From CAYWPG01 sp964460035 (GTDB taxonomy: Bacteria; Pseudomonadota; Gammaproteobacteria; Nitrococcales; AK92), in NCBI GenBank assembly GCA_964460035.1, contig CAYWPG010000016.1, positions 8,465 to 72,464 of the forward strand: a stretch of DNA of 64,000 bases, in the 5' to 3' direction. Shown here piece by piece: positions 16,395 to 25,224 of this stretch (its first letter is position 1; the number at the start of each line of letters is the position of its first letter). The notes under the pieces were generated by a model that worked only from the letters and a program-made list of their open reading frames with translations, was not told the origin of the DNA and searched no databases. The position numbers were made by a program, and so were the translations under genes.

Positions 16395-17867
16395 ATGACA
16401 CAAGTCTACATAGTCATAGAGGACGCCAAGGATTGGAAACCGTACTACCCCAGCGGCCAAGTAATAACCGCGCAGGATTATCTGTTCGGGGAGTTCCGGG
16501 ACGCTCCGGCGCGCAGCCAGGTTATCAATCTCTGTCGTGGCTACAAGTACCTGTCGATCGGTTACTACTGCTCGCTGCTCGCCGAAGCGCGCGGGCATAG
16601 AGTGATCCCGTCGGTGCGAGCCATTAACGATCTTAGCCGCAAGGCGATCTACAGCCTGGAGACGGCGGACCTGGACGGCTTGCTGAACAAGAGTCTGGCC
16701 GGCAGCTCGGCTTCGCTTTCTGATACGTTCACGCTAGACATTTTCTTCGGGCGCACCGCCAACGAACAACTGAGCGAACTTGCTCGCCAGCTGTTCGATG
16801 TGTTCGCCTGCCCGCTGTTGCAGGTGGAATTCCGCCACCAGGGGAAGTGGCGTATACGTTCTATCCGGCCCAAAGAGTTCCACAAGCTCAGCGAGGTTCA
16901 GGAGGATCTGTTCGCCGAGGCGCTGGATAGCTTCAGCCGGCATGTCTGGCGCAAGCAGCGAGCGCCCCGGCGGTCGCGCTACGATTTGGCCATACTTCAT
17001 AACCCGGAGGAACGGCTGCCGCCATCGGATCCTAAGGCGCTGCGGAATTTCATCCGCGTGGGCAAGAGCTTGGGGCTGGACGTCGAGCTGATCGAAAAGC
17101 GTGATTACGTCAGGCTAGCCGAGTACGACGCGCTGTTCATACGCGAGACTACCGCGATATCCAACCATACCTACCGTTTCGCCAAGAAGGCGGAAGCGGA
17201 AGGCATGGTAGTGATCGACGATCCGACCTCAATCATGCGCTGCACGAATAAGGTCTACCTGGCCAATTTGTTGCAGAAGAACAAGGTGCCGACGCCGCGG
17301 ACCTTGATCCTGCAGCGCAGGGATCTGCGCGACTTGCGTCGCGTGGAGGAAGCGCTCGGCTTGCCGATCGTGCTCAAGATTCCCGACGGCTCCTTCTCGC
17401 GCGGCGTGGTCAAAGTCGAGACGTCCGCCCAGCTCGCGGCGGAGGCCGCGGAGTTATTGAAGAAGTCGGACCTGATTCTGGCGCAGGAGTACTTGTATAC
17501 CGAGTACGACTGGCGCATCGGCGTGCTCAATCGAAAACCGATCTTCGCTTGCCAGTACTACATGAGCAAGGGCCATTGGCAGATTTACCAGCATGGCCCG
17601 GGCGGGCAGGTGGAAGGTGGCGGCTTTCGTACTTTCCCGACGGTGGAGGTACCGCCCAACGTGATCAAGACCGCCGTGAAGGCGGCGGGTCTTATCGGCG
17701 ATGGGCTCTATGGCGTCGACATCAAGCAGAATGCCCAAGGCTGTTACGTAATCGAGGTTAACGATAACCCCAACATAGACGCCGGCGTGGAGGATCAATA
17801 CCTTCGCGATGACCTTTATCGCGTGATTCTGGAAGAGTTCGTTCGCCGACTGGAGCTGCGCCGTTAG
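16395..17867 (+). CDS. RimK-like ATP-grasp ligase
   Basis: A 490-residue cytosolic ATP-grasp protein. Residues 1 to about 200 form the special N-terminal domain of this RimK-like family (MTQVYIVIEDAKDWKPYYPS; SVRAINDLSRKAIYSLE). The ATP-grasp fold follows from about residue 270: NKVPTPRTLIL, the ATP-binding PIVLKIPDGSFSRGV, and the metal-binding end CYVIEVNDNPNIDAG. RimK relatives join amino acids, often glutamate, to a carboxyl group of a protein or small molecule. It follows the GNAT-C39 gene by 53 bases in the same direction, so the two probably act together. Acceptor unknown. Confidence 0.88.
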   Translation: MTQVYIVIEDAKDWKPYYPSGQVITAQDYLFGEFRDAPARSQVINLCRGYKYLSIGYYCSLLAEARGHRVIPSVRAINDLSRKAIYSLETADLDGLLNKSLAGSSASLSDTFTLDIFFGRTANEQLSELARQLFDVFACPLLQVEFRHQGKWRIRSIRPKEFHKLSEVQEDLFAEALDSFSRHVWRKQRAPRRSRYDLAILHNPEERLPPSDPKALRNFIRVGKSLGLDVELIEKRDYVRLAEYDALFIRETTAISNHTYRFAKKAEAEGMVVIDDPTSIMRCTNKVYLANLLQKNKVPTPRTLILQRRDLRDLRRVEEALGLPIVLKIPDGSFSRGVVKVETSAQLAAEAAELLKKSDLILAQEYLYTEYDWRIGVLNRKPIFACQYYMSKGHWQIYQHGPGGQVEGGGFRTFPTVEVPPNVIKTAVKAAGLIGDGLYGVDIKQNAQGCYVIEVNDNPNIDAGVEDQYLRDDLYRVILEEFVRRLELRR

Positions 17868-18384
17868 ACATCTCTGCGCGAAACGGAGTATCCCCCGATG
17901 AAACGCTGTGCCGTGCGCTAGCAGCGCAATCGGCTACGGCTGTTCTCCGTTGTTCGCAAGGCTTGCCGCGGCTGCTTCATCGACTGGGCGCTGTTTGTTA
18001 ACCCCAGGGTGCGGAGCTCGCAAACACGCAGCGAAATGCGCGGCGAGTTGCGCCGGGAAGCGCGGGACAGGCATACGCAGGACCGGCGCTGTCGCGATAC
18101 GGCGACAGTTGTTGCCGCTAATATCGAGCCCATACAATGCCTTCGAGTGGCTTGCAGCCGGCGTGCAACGGCGAAATGCCGAGCAGTGAGCGGTATGCGC
18201 CCGCCTAACAAGATAGTGAATGGAATTCGTCCTGGACTTGTTTCGGTTCGCCGCCCTGCGATGCAGGCAGGTGACAGCCTAGCGGCCTGTCAAGACGGGC
18301 GCATCTGCGTCTACGAAGTCCGTAGAGTCTCGACACCGTCGGCCCGGTCCATGGCCGTGCGGCAGCACGCTAGAGAGCAAGCCT
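17868..18384. other. gap inside the ligase neighbourhood
   Basis: About 500 bases without a supported gene. The open plus-strand frame from 18009 runs into the next gene in another frame and lacks a ribosome site. A 7-bp hairpin (CTGTCGC 18089-18095 with GCGACAG 18102-18108) is the only clear structure. A promoter for the following three-gene operon is expected here. Confidence 0.45.
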
Positions 18385-18966
18385 ATGCCTTACCGTTTCA
18401 GGAGAAGTTTGGTGCGCAGGAGTTGCGTAAGAATCAATCTGCTGTTCTTTCTGCTATTCATGGTCGCGTTGCCGGCTGCGGTGGCGGATCGTCTTGTGCT
18501 GGGCTGGGTCGAATGGGTTGCAATCGAGTCCGCCGGGTTCGGGATGGAGGCCAAGCTCGATACCGGCGCACTGACGTCCTCGCTGCACGCTACCGATATC
18601 CAGCGCTTCCAGCGCGACAACGAGGAATGGGTGCGTTTCGTCGTTCACGACGGCGAGGGTGATCGCGCCAAGACGCTGGAGCGGCCTTTGGTACGCAATG
18701 TGCGCATCAAGCGGCATGGAGCGAGCAGCCAGGAGCGGCCGGTGGTGACGCTGGATTTCTGTCTCGCTGGGCAAATGCATGCAGCGCAGTTTTCGCTGGT
18801 CGATAGGGGGCATTTCAATTATCCGGTGCTGCTCGGGCGGCGGTTCCTCGCCGAGGTCGCGGTAGTCGACGCCGGAGCCAAGCACCTGACCGGAGCGGTC
18901 TGCACGAATCGAGCACGGGGGGGATCCGCTAAGCCGGCGGCGGCCGATGCCGGACGGGAGTCCTGA
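18385..18966 (+). CDS. secreted retropepsin-like protease (RimK-associated)
   Basis: A 193-residue exported protein of the RimK/LysX-associated protease family, long called ATP-dependent zinc protease but built like a retropepsin. It has a signal peptide (basic start, core INLLFFLLFMVALPA), the aspartate motif AKLDTGALTSSLHA with Asp59, and the second half PVLLGRRFLAEVAVVDAG. The ATG at 18385 has a poor ribosome site; a GTG at 18412 has AGGAGA 6 bases ahead and also leaves a good signal peptide, so the true start may be there. The stop overlaps the next start by one base. It probably works in the periplasm on the product of the linked ligases. Confidence 0.85.
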   Translation: MPYRFRRSLVRRSCVRINLLFFLLFMVALPAAVADRLVLGWVEWVAIESAGFGMEAKLDTGALTSSLHATDIQRFQRDNEEWVRFVVHDGEGDRAKTLERPLVRNVRIKRHGASSQERPVVTLDFCLAGQMHAAQFSLVDRGHFNYPVLLGRRFLAEVAVVDAGAKHLTGAVCTNRARGGSAKPAAADAGRES

Positions 18967-20495
18967 TGCGGCTGCATCTGCGTCTGTTAGCGCTGACGCT
19001 GGCAGCCCTGGGGTTGGGGCTTTGCTACTACAAGGTCACCGCGCTGGGCTTGCCGCTGCAGCCGGCGGAAGAAACGGAGGTCTGGACTGTCGAGGCCCGC
19101 ATCGCCTTCGCAGCGGAAGGCGGTCCAGCGCAAGTGCGGTTCTATATTCCCGACCGGCCTCCCGGGTTTACCGTGTTGGGCGAGAATTTCGTCTCCGGCA
19201 GCTACGGCTTGGCCACGGATACCGGTGCCGGTAACCGGGAAGCGCGCTGGTCGGTGCGCCGGGCCAGTGGCAGGCAAGTGCTTTATTATCGCGTTCAGCT
19301 GGCCGACGGCGATGCACCTGCCGAGGGCAGGAACGATCCCATACCTCCTTATCCCGAAGTGCCGGACTACCCCGAGCCCTTCCGCGCGGCTGTCATGTCG
19401 GTACTGCAGAGCGTGCGCGCGCAGTCGGCCGACATTGCCACCTTCACTAGGCAGTTGTTGATACAGTTCAATGCGGCGGCGCCGGATAAGGATATGCGCC
19501 TGCTGCGCGAAGGCGTGGGGCAGGGAGTGGAGTACGTCGAACGGCTCAAGCACATTCTCGCCGGGGCGCGCATTCCGGCTCGCACCACCTACATTCTTCG
19601 CTTGCAGGATGGGATGCGGCAGGGAGTCCTGGAGCCCTGGCTGGAGGTGCATAACGGGCGCGAGTGGCTGGCGTTCGATCCTGCCAGCGGCACACCGGGG
19701 TATCCGCCCAACGCACTGCTCTGGCGTGTTGGCGACGACGCGCTGGTAAGCGTCACGGGCGGCGGTGCGCCGGACGTGGAGTTCGCCGCAGCCCGCAGCT
19801 TGCGGGAAGTGCTGGGGGTGGCCGAGGAGCGTGCTCGCCTGCTTGAGTCGCGGGTAATGGAGTTCTCTTTGTTCAGCTTGCCCATCGGTACTCAGAACCT
19901 GTACCGGGTGCTGCTCCTGGTGCCGGTGGGGGCGTTCCTGGTGGTGGTGCTGCGCAACGTCATCGGCATCAAGACCTTTGGCACGTTCATGCCGGTGCTC
20001 ATTGCGCTGGCTTTCCGGGAGACGGAGCTGCTGTGGGGACTGTTCTACTTCACCTTGCTGGTAGCGTTGGCGTTAGCGCTGAGATTCTATCTGGAAACGC
20101 TCAAGTTGCTGCTGGTTCCCCGGCTGGCCGCCGTGTTGATCATCGTCATCCTGCTGATGGCGGGAACCAGTCTGATTAGTCACAAGCTCGGGCTAGTGCA
20201 TGGCGTGGCGATCGCGCTGTTCCCCATGGTGATCCTGGCGATGACCGTGGAGCGCATGTCCCTGGTGTGGGAGGAGCACGGCGCGGCCGAAGCGCTGCAG
20301 CAGGGATGCGGCAGCCTGATCGTGGCAGTGATCGGTTACCTGGCGATGGCCAATAAGCAGGTCGCACACCTGGCGTTCGTCTTCCCCGAGCTACTGCTGG
20401 TGGTGTTGGCGGCAACACTGCTGCTGGGCCGCTACAAGGGGTACAGGCTCACCGAGCTATGGCGTTTCCGGGCCCTGCTGCGAGGTAGCCTATGA
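18966..20495 (+). CDS. inactive transglutaminase-like membrane protein (7TM)
   Basis: A 509-residue inner-membrane protein: an N-terminal helix (about 5-22), a periplasmic domain of about 270 residues, then about seven helices from residue 305 to 500. The periplasmic part has a transglutaminase-like fold with the late positions EVHNGREWLAFDPASG, but no cysteine stands where the catalytic one should be (EYVERLKHILAGARIPA), so it should bind rather than catalyse. The family is known beside alpha-L-glutamate-ligase-like genes. Start and stop overlap both neighbours (1 and 4 bases), giving a tightly coupled trio. Confidence 0.88.
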   Translation: MRLHLRLLALTLAALGLGLCYYKVTALGLPLQPAEETEVWTVEARIAFAAEGGPAQVRFYIPDRPPGFTVLGENFVSGSYGLATDTGAGNREARWSVRRASGRQVLYYRVQLADGDAPAEGRNDPIPPYPEVPDYPEPFRAAVMSVLQSVRAQSADIATFTRQLLIQFNAAAPDKDMRLLREGVGQGVEYVERLKHILAGARIPARTTYILRLQDGMRQGVLEPWLEVHNGREWLAFDPASGTPGYPPNALLWRVGDDALVSVTGGGAPDVEFAAARSLREVLGVAEERARLLESRVMEFSLFSLPIGTQNLYRVLLLVPVGAFLVVVLRNVIGIKTFGTFMPVLIALAFRETELLWGLFYFTLLVALALALRFYLETLKLLLVPRLAAVLIIVILLMAGTSLISHKLGLVHGVAIALFPMVILAMTVERMSLVWEEHGAAEALQQGCGSLIVAVIGYLAMANKQVAHLAFVFPELLLVVLAATLLLGRYKGYRLTELWRFRALLRGSL

Positions 20496-21502
20496 TCCGC
20501 TTGGTTAGACGTTTGCGCGAGCTGGGCGTGCTTGGCATGAACGGACGCAACGCGGAGTACATCGCGCATTACAACCCGCGGCGCTGCTATCCGCTGGTGG
20601 ACGACAAGCTCAGGACCAAGAGGCTGGCGCAGTCGGCCGGTATCGCGGTGCCCCGGCTATATGCGGTAATCGAGATCGAGCGCCAGATCAGCCAATTGGC
20701 GAGGATACTGGAGCCGTACCAGGACTTCGTGATCAAGCCCGCGCACGGTAGTGGCGGTGCCGGCATTATCGTCGTTACCGGGCGCGTGAACGGTCGCTTC
20801 TGCCGCGCCAACGGCACTCTGGCCAATCTGAGCGAACTTGCTCATCACGTTTCCAATATCCTCAGCGGAATGCACAGCTTGGGCGGTCAGGCGGATCAGG
20901 CCATTATCGAGCAGCGCGTGGTATTCGATCCGTTGTTCGAGCAGGTGAGCTACCGCGGCGTTCCCGATATTCGCACCATCGTTTTCCGCGGCGTGCCGGT
21001 AATGGCCATGGTGCGCTTGCCGACGCGGCAATCCGACGGCAAGGCCAATTTGCACCAAGGCGCCGTGGGGGCAGGCATAGACCTGCGGACCGGCGTCACC
21101 TCGCGCGGGGTATGGCTCAATCAGCTGATCGATGAGCATCCGGACACCGGGCATCCTATCGCCGGTTTGGCCATTCCTCGCTGGCGCGAGTTGCTGGAGC
21201 TGTCGGCTCGGTGTTATGAGCTGGTGAAGCTGGGCTATCTGGGAGTGGACGTGGTCCTGGACCGTCATCGCGGGCCGCTGCTCCTGGAGCTCAATGCCCG
21301 CCCAGGGCTGAGCATACAGCTAGCCAATGGCTGCGGCCTGTCGCCGCGCCTGCGCCGACTCGAAGCCTGCAACGCGATTCCCGCCACGGCCGCGGGGCGT
21401 GCTGCGCTCGCGCAGGCCTGGTTCGGCAGCTCTCAGATGGTGGAATCCGAGCCGGCGATCGGCGACTTGGAGCTCCGTCGCCTGGCCGGAACCGGGGTCT
21501 GA
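20492..21502 (+). CDS. alpha-L-glutamate ligase-like ATP-grasp protein
   Basis: A 336-residue ATP-grasp enzyme of the alpha-L-glutamate ligase-related group. It shows GMNGRNAEYIAHYNPRR at the N-terminus, the ATP-binding DFVIKPAHGSGGAGIIV, VSYRGVPDIRTIVFRG, and the metal site LLELNARPGLSIQLANG. The ATG overlaps the stop of the transglutaminase-like gene (ATGA), so both are made together. Expected to form an amide bond between an amino acid and a carboxylate; substrate unknown. A long stem-loop begins at the stop codon and should end the operon. Confidence 0.9.
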   Translation: MIRLVRRLRELGVLGMNGRNAEYIAHYNPRRCYPLVDDKLRTKRLAQSAGIAVPRLYAVIEIERQISQLARILEPYQDFVIKPAHGSGGAGIIVVTGRVNGRFCRANGTLANLSELAHHVSNILSGMHSLGGQADQAIIEQRVVFDPLFEQVSYRGVPDIRTIVFRGVPVMAMVRLPTRQSDGKANLHQGAVGAGIDLRTGVTSRGVWLNQLIDEHPDTGHPIAGLAIPRWRELLELSARCYELVKLGYLGVDVVLDRHRGPLLLELNARPGLSIQLANGCGLSPRLRRLEACNAIPATAAGRAALAQAWFGSSQMVESEPAIGDLELRRLAGTGV

Positions 21503-21547
21503 CGAATCTGGTCGATGGCGGTTTTCATATCGCCAACCGGATTCGTC
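21501..21547 (+). terminator. long stem-loop after the ligase operon
   Basis: GACGAATC (21501-21508) pairs with GATTCGTC (21540-21547), and the stem continues with TGGT/ACCG (one wobble) and an inner TGGCG/CGCCA. It starts at the stop codon of the ligase gene. The T content after it (GTATTGCTTT) is moderate, so a terminator is likely but not certain. Confidence 0.55.
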
Positions 21548-21694
21548 TGCGTATTGCTTTGTATAGGTGCTGTCGCCTTGGAGCTTATGGCCGCAAAATG
21601 CGATGAAAGTAGGCCTTGGCCATGCTCAACTTGCTCGCGTCGGCGCCAACCTCTATTCTTTGGGCCTCCTAAGGCGCGTTGAGCAGGAAAAACC

Positions 21695-22543
21695 ATGCGA
21701 TTTCAGGGCAGTTCCACTTACGTCGCGACTGACGATCTCACCATGGCCGTGAATGCTGCGGCCACCCTCAATCGGCCGCTGCTGATCAAAGGCGAGCCAG
21801 GGACCGGTAAGACCATGTTGGCGGAAGAGGTTGCCCGCGGACTGGGCATGCCGTTTTTCGAGTGGCATATCAAGTCCACCACCAAGGCGCAGCAGGGGCT
21901 GTACGAGTACGACGCAGTCTCGCGCTTGCGCGATTCGCAGCTTGGCGACGAGCGCGTCCACGATATCGCCAACTACATCGTCCCGGGGCCGCTGTGGAAG
22001 TGCTTCGAGTCGGAGCAGCGTCCGGTGTTGCTGATCGACGAGATCGACAAAGCCGATATCGAGTTCCCCAACGATCTGCTGCGCGAACTCGACCGCATGG
22101 AGTTCTATGTCTACGAGACTCAGCAGGTCATCCGGGCGAAGCACAAGCCGGTGATCATCATCACCAGCAACAACGAGAAAGAGCTACCGGACGCCTTCCT
22201 GCGGCGCTGCTTCTTCCATTACATCCGCTTCCCGGACAAGGAGACGATGGCGCGCATCGTCGAAGTGCATTATCCGGGGCTGAAGAAAGAGCTGCTCACG
22301 GAAGCGCTGGAGCTGTTCTTCGATCTGCGGGAAGTCCCCGGTCTGAAGAAAAAGCCGTCGACCTCGGAGCTGTTGGATTGGCTCAAGCTGCTCATGGCCG
22401 AGGATGTGCCGGTAGAGGCGCTGCGCGAGAACAACCGGCGCAAGATGCTGCCGCCGCTGTATGGCGCTTTGCTCAAGAACGAACAGGACGTGACGCTATT
22501 CGAGCGCGTGATGTTCCTCGCCAGTCGTAAGAGCGGCTCCTAA
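21695..22543 (+). CDS. MoxR family AAA+ ATPase
   Basis: A 282-residue cytosolic AAA+ ATPase. Walker A is GEPGTGKT (about 33-40), Walker B is VLLIDEIDKAD, followed by the sensor stretch PVIIITSNNEKELPDAFLRRC with arginine finger. MoxR ATPases remodel or insert metal into partner proteins, usually with a VWA-domain protein, and such a gene follows 23 bases later. The ATG has CAGGA upstream. The gene starts 190 bases after the ligase operon in the same direction; a functional link to it is possible but not shown. Confidence 0.93.
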   Translation: MRFQGSSTYVATDDLTMAVNAAATLNRPLLIKGEPGTGKTMLAEEVARGLGMPFFEWHIKSTTKAQQGLYEYDAVSRLRDSQLGDERVHDIANYIVPGPLWKCFESEQRPVLLIDEIDKADIEFPNDLLRELDRMEFYVYETQQVIRAKHKPVIIITSNNEKELPDAFLRRCFFHYIRFPDKETMARIVEVHYPGLKKELLTEALELFFDLREVPGLKKKPSTSELLDWLKLLMAEDVPVEALRENNRRKMLPPLYGALLKNEQDVTLFERVMFLASRKSGS

Positions 22544-22566
22544 CGGGGCCGGGAGGCCCCCGCATC

Positions 22567-23757
22567 ATGCTTATCGAGTTCTTCTTCGAGCTCCGCCGCG
22601 GTGGCTTCAAGGTCACTCTGACTGAGTTTCTGACCTTGATGGAGGCGCTGCAGAAGCGCCTCGCCGTCTGTAGCGTTGAGGATTTTTACTATTTGGCGCG
22701 CGGCATCCTGGTCAAGGACGAGACGCTGTTCGATCGCTTCGATACGATCTTCGGCAACTATTTCAAGGGCATAGAGACCGTCTTCGGCGGCGATGGCGAG
22801 GACATCCGGGCCGAGATCCCCGAAGAGTGGTTGCGCCTTCAGGCCGAGCGCCTGCTCAGCGAGGAAGAAAAGGCCAAGATCGAAGCGCTGGGCGGTTGGG
22901 AGAAGCTCATGGAGACGCTGCGCAAGCGGCTCGAGGAGCAGAAGGGGCGTCACCAGGGCGGCAACAAATGGATAGGTACCGCCGGTACCTCACCCTTCGG
23001 CGCGTACGGCTACAATCCCGAAGGCGTTCGTATCGGCCAGCACGAATCGCGTCACCGCCGCGCGGTCAAGGTATGGGATAGGCGGGAGTACCGCAACCTC
23101 GACAGCACCCGCGAGATCGGCACTCGCAACATGAAGGTCGCGCTGCGGCGTCTGCGCCAGTTCGCTCGCGAAGGCGCAGCCGAAGTGCTGGACATGGAAG
23201 ACACGATTCGTTCCACCGCGCGCAATGCCGGGCAGCTGGACCTGAAGATGGTGCCCGAGCGGCACAACGCTGTGAAGGTGCTGCTGTTCTTCGATGTGGG
23301 CGGCTCGATGGACGATCATGTCCGCGTGTGCGAAGAGCTGTTTTCGGCCGCTCGCAGCGAGTTCAAGCACATGGAGTACTTTTACTTCCATAACTTCATT
23401 TACGAGGGGGTATGGAAGGACTCGCGGCGCCGCTACGGCGAGGTGACGCCGACCATGGAGCTGCTGAATACCTACGGGCCGGACTACAAGGTCATATTCG
23501 TCGGCGATGCGACGATGAGCCCGTACGAGATACTGCAGCCCGGGGGGGCTATCGAGCACTACAATCCCGAGCCGGGCGCGGTTTGGATACGCCGTATTCT
23601 CGATAACTATCCCAAGGCGATCTGGTTGAATCCGGAGCCGGAGCAGTACTGGCCCCATACCGCCTCGATTCGGATCATCCGGGAACTGATGGATGACCGG
23701 ATGTTCCCGCTGACGCTGGAAGGTTTGGAGAGCGGCATCCGCTATCTAAGCCGCTGA
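22567..23757 (+). CDS. VWA domain protein, CoxE-like (MoxR partner)
   Basis: A 396-residue protein with an alpha-helical N-terminal part (RRGGFKVTLTEFLTLMEALQ), a charged middle (WEKLMETLRKRLEEQ) and a C-terminal von Willebrand A fold. The metal site reads FFDVGGSMDDH, the DxGxS form common in this family in place of DxSxS. It directly follows the MoxR gene, the normal pair for chaperone-like maturation of another protein. The client is not evident; no CO-dehydrogenase or methanol-dehydrogenase genes are nearby. Confidence 0.9.
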   Translation: MLIEFFFELRRGGFKVTLTEFLTLMEALQKRLAVCSVEDFYYLARGILVKDETLFDRFDTIFGNYFKGIETVFGGDGEDIRAEIPEEWLRLQAERLLSEEEKAKIEALGGWEKLMETLRKRLEEQKGRHQGGNKWIGTAGTSPFGAYGYNPEGVRIGQHESRHRRAVKVWDRREYRNLDSTREIGTRNMKVALRRLRQFAREGAAEVLDMEDTIRSTARNAGQLDLKMVPERHNAVKVLLFFDVGGSMDDHVRVCEELFSAARSEFKHMEYFYFHNFIYEGVWKDSRRRYGEVTPTMELLNTYGPDYKVIFVGDATMSPYEILQPGGAIEHYNPEPGAVWIRRILDNYPKAIWLNPEPEQYWPHTASIRIIRELMDDRMFPLTLEGLESGIRYLSR

Positions 23758-23764
23758 GCAGGGC

Positions 23765-23792
23765 GGCAACCTGCCGTAGCTGGCAGGTTGCC
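23765..23792 (+). terminator. 11-bp hairpin after the VWA gene
   Basis: A perfect 11-bp stem (GGCAACCTGCC 23765-23775 with GGCAGGTTGCC 23782-23792, loop GTAGCT) starts 8 bases after the stop of the VWA gene. No T run follows, so it may end transcription less efficiently or protect the 3' end. Confidence 0.55.
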
Positions 23793-23873
23793 CATGCTGC
23801 AACGGTTCTTCTCTTTCCTAGGACATTCGCTTTTCATGGAGAGCCTGCCGGCGGACACCGGCGCTCGTAAAGT

Positions 23874-24944
23874 ATGGCGACGAATTCTCCCGCGTTAGTC
23901 GTACGTGCCGGCGCTGCGGCGCTGAGAGAAATCCGCGCGGCAGGGCTGAACGCCGATCGCGTCCGTATCATGCCGGGCGCCTCGGGCGGACCTAAGTGGC
24001 TGGTGCTTGCCGGCATCGACCGTGTGCTGTGGGGGGAGTTTTTCCGCGCCCGGCGCGAACCGCTGGATATCATCGGCTCCTCGGCGGGTAGTTGGCGTTT
24101 CGCTTGCGCCCCTCAGCCGGATCCGCTGGCAGCGCTGCAGCGGTTGGAGGATGCCTATATCGAACAATGCTATCCCCCGAAACCTTCCCCTGCGGTGGTT
24201 ACCGAGACCGCAGAGCGGATCCTCGCTCACGTGCTGGGGCCCGATGGGGATGGGCATATCGTCCGCCATCCATGGTTGCGAACGCATATCGTTACCACCC
24301 GCTGCCGCGCGCTGACGGGTCGCGAGCACCGGTTGGCGCAGTCCTTGGGGTTTGCGCTCGCGGCGGTGACGAACCTCGTTAGCCGGAGCACCCTGGGCTG
24401 GGCGCACGAGCGGGTCATCTTCCACGGTGCCGGTACCCAGACTCCGTTTGGGCAGCTAAACGATCTGCCCACCCGCCATGTCGCGCTGCGCGAAGACAAT
24501 GTAAGGCCGGCATTGCTCGCCTCCGGCTCGATTCCGCTGGTGCTGGCCGGGGTGAGGGATATTCCAGGCGCGCCGAGGGGAAGCTACCGCGATGGCGGCA
24601 TCATGGATTATCACTTCGCCATCGACTATCAATTAGATGACGGTCTGATTCTTTATCCGCATTTTTATCCATACCTGGTGCCCGGCTGGTTCGACAAGGC
24701 CCTGCGGTGGCGCCGCATGAGTGCGGATAGGCTTGAGCGGGTGGTCATGCTGACCCCATCGCCGGAATTCGTTGCTTCACTGCCTTACGCTAAGATTCCG
24801 GACAGAGACGACTTTCGCCGCCTGGACGATGCGGCGCGGATTCGCTATTGGCGGACGGTGGCGCAGGCCAGTCGGCGCTTGGGAGAAGAATTCCTTGAAC
24901 TGCTGGAAAGCGGACGCATTCGCAGCGCCGTGCAGCCGCTCTAG
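23874..24944 (+). CDS. patatin-like phospholipase family protein
   Basis: A 356-residue protein with the patatin catalytic plan: glycine-rich oxyanion motif MPGASGGPKWLV (around 33-43), nucleophile elbow IIGSSAGSW (Ser in GxSxG) and the Asp of the dyad in SYRDGGIMDYHF. Patatins hydrolyse acyl esters of lipids. No signal peptide is visible, so it is probably cytosolic. The gene stands alone between the MoxR/VWA pair and the LysR regulator. The first ATG at 23874 has no strong ribosome site. Substrate unknown. Confidence 0.85.
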   Translation: MATNSPALVVRAGAAALREIRAAGLNADRVRIMPGASGGPKWLVLAGIDRVLWGEFFRARREPLDIIGSSAGSWRFACAPQPDPLAALQRLEDAYIEQCYPPKPSPAVVTETAERILAHVLGPDGDGHIVRHPWLRTHIVTTRCRALTGREHRLAQSLGFALAAVTNLVSRSTLGWAHERVIFHGAGTQTPFGQLNDLPTRHVALREDNVRPALLASGSIPLVLAGVRDIPGAPRGSYRDGGIMDYHFAIDYQLDDGLILYPHFYPYLVPGWFDKALRWRRMSADRLERVVMLTPSPEFVASLPYAKIPDRDDFRRLDDAARIRYWRTVAQASRRLGEEFLELLESGRIRSAVQPL

Positions 24945-25015
24945 GCCGTTGCCGGAAAAAACGCTCATCAACGAGCTGCTTGGGTGCTGCCAAGCAGTGC
25001 AGGCTGCGTGCAAGT

Positions 25016-25150
25016 AAAAAAAAAGGCGATCCGGGAAGAGGGGGGATCGCCGTAGTCCAATCGTTTAACGAAACTGCCGGGGAGCGATCAGGCGTGAGCC
25101 TGATGCTTGCGGAGCGGGAGCTTGAACGGGCCTCCGCATACGCTAATTCA
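25016..25150 (-). ncRNA. candidate small RNA divergent from the GcvA-like gene
   Basis: On the minus strand an ideal intrinsic terminator is present: 8-bp stem (25025-25032 with 25044-25051), loop CCCCTCTTCCC, then nine T residues (25016-25024). No minus-strand gene needs it. Upstream lie two more hairpins: 7 bp at 25087-25093/25098-25104 and 6 bp at 25109-25114/25132-25137. A weak promoter (TTGTGG, 17 bases, TAGATT) would start the RNA near 25150. In enterobacteria gcvA is divergent from the sRNA gene gcvB, so position agrees, although no GcvB sequence was recognised. The C/U-rich loop could pair with ribosome sites. Confidence 0.5.
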
Positions 25151-25201
25151 GAATCTACTGTTACAGCGTGAAGACCACAAACGCTTATTTCTTGCGCTTG
25201 G

Positions 25202-25224
25202 CTTAAGAAAAACTTAATCTTAAG
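25202..25224. promoter_or_regulatory. TTAAG-box cluster before the LysR gene
   Basis: CTTAAG (25202-25207), CTTAAT (25213-25218) and CTTAAG (25219-25224) sit directly upstream of the LysR-gene ATG, giving T-N11-A spacing typical of LysR-type sites. A CTAAT motif, as in known GcvA sites, occurs at 25143-25147. They could let the regulator control itself and the divergent RNA. Confidence 0.4.

Noticed and set aside
25025..25051. Terminator for the plus-strand patatin gene
   Set aside because: On the plus strand the A run precedes the stem and no T run follows, so it fits only a minus-strand transcript.
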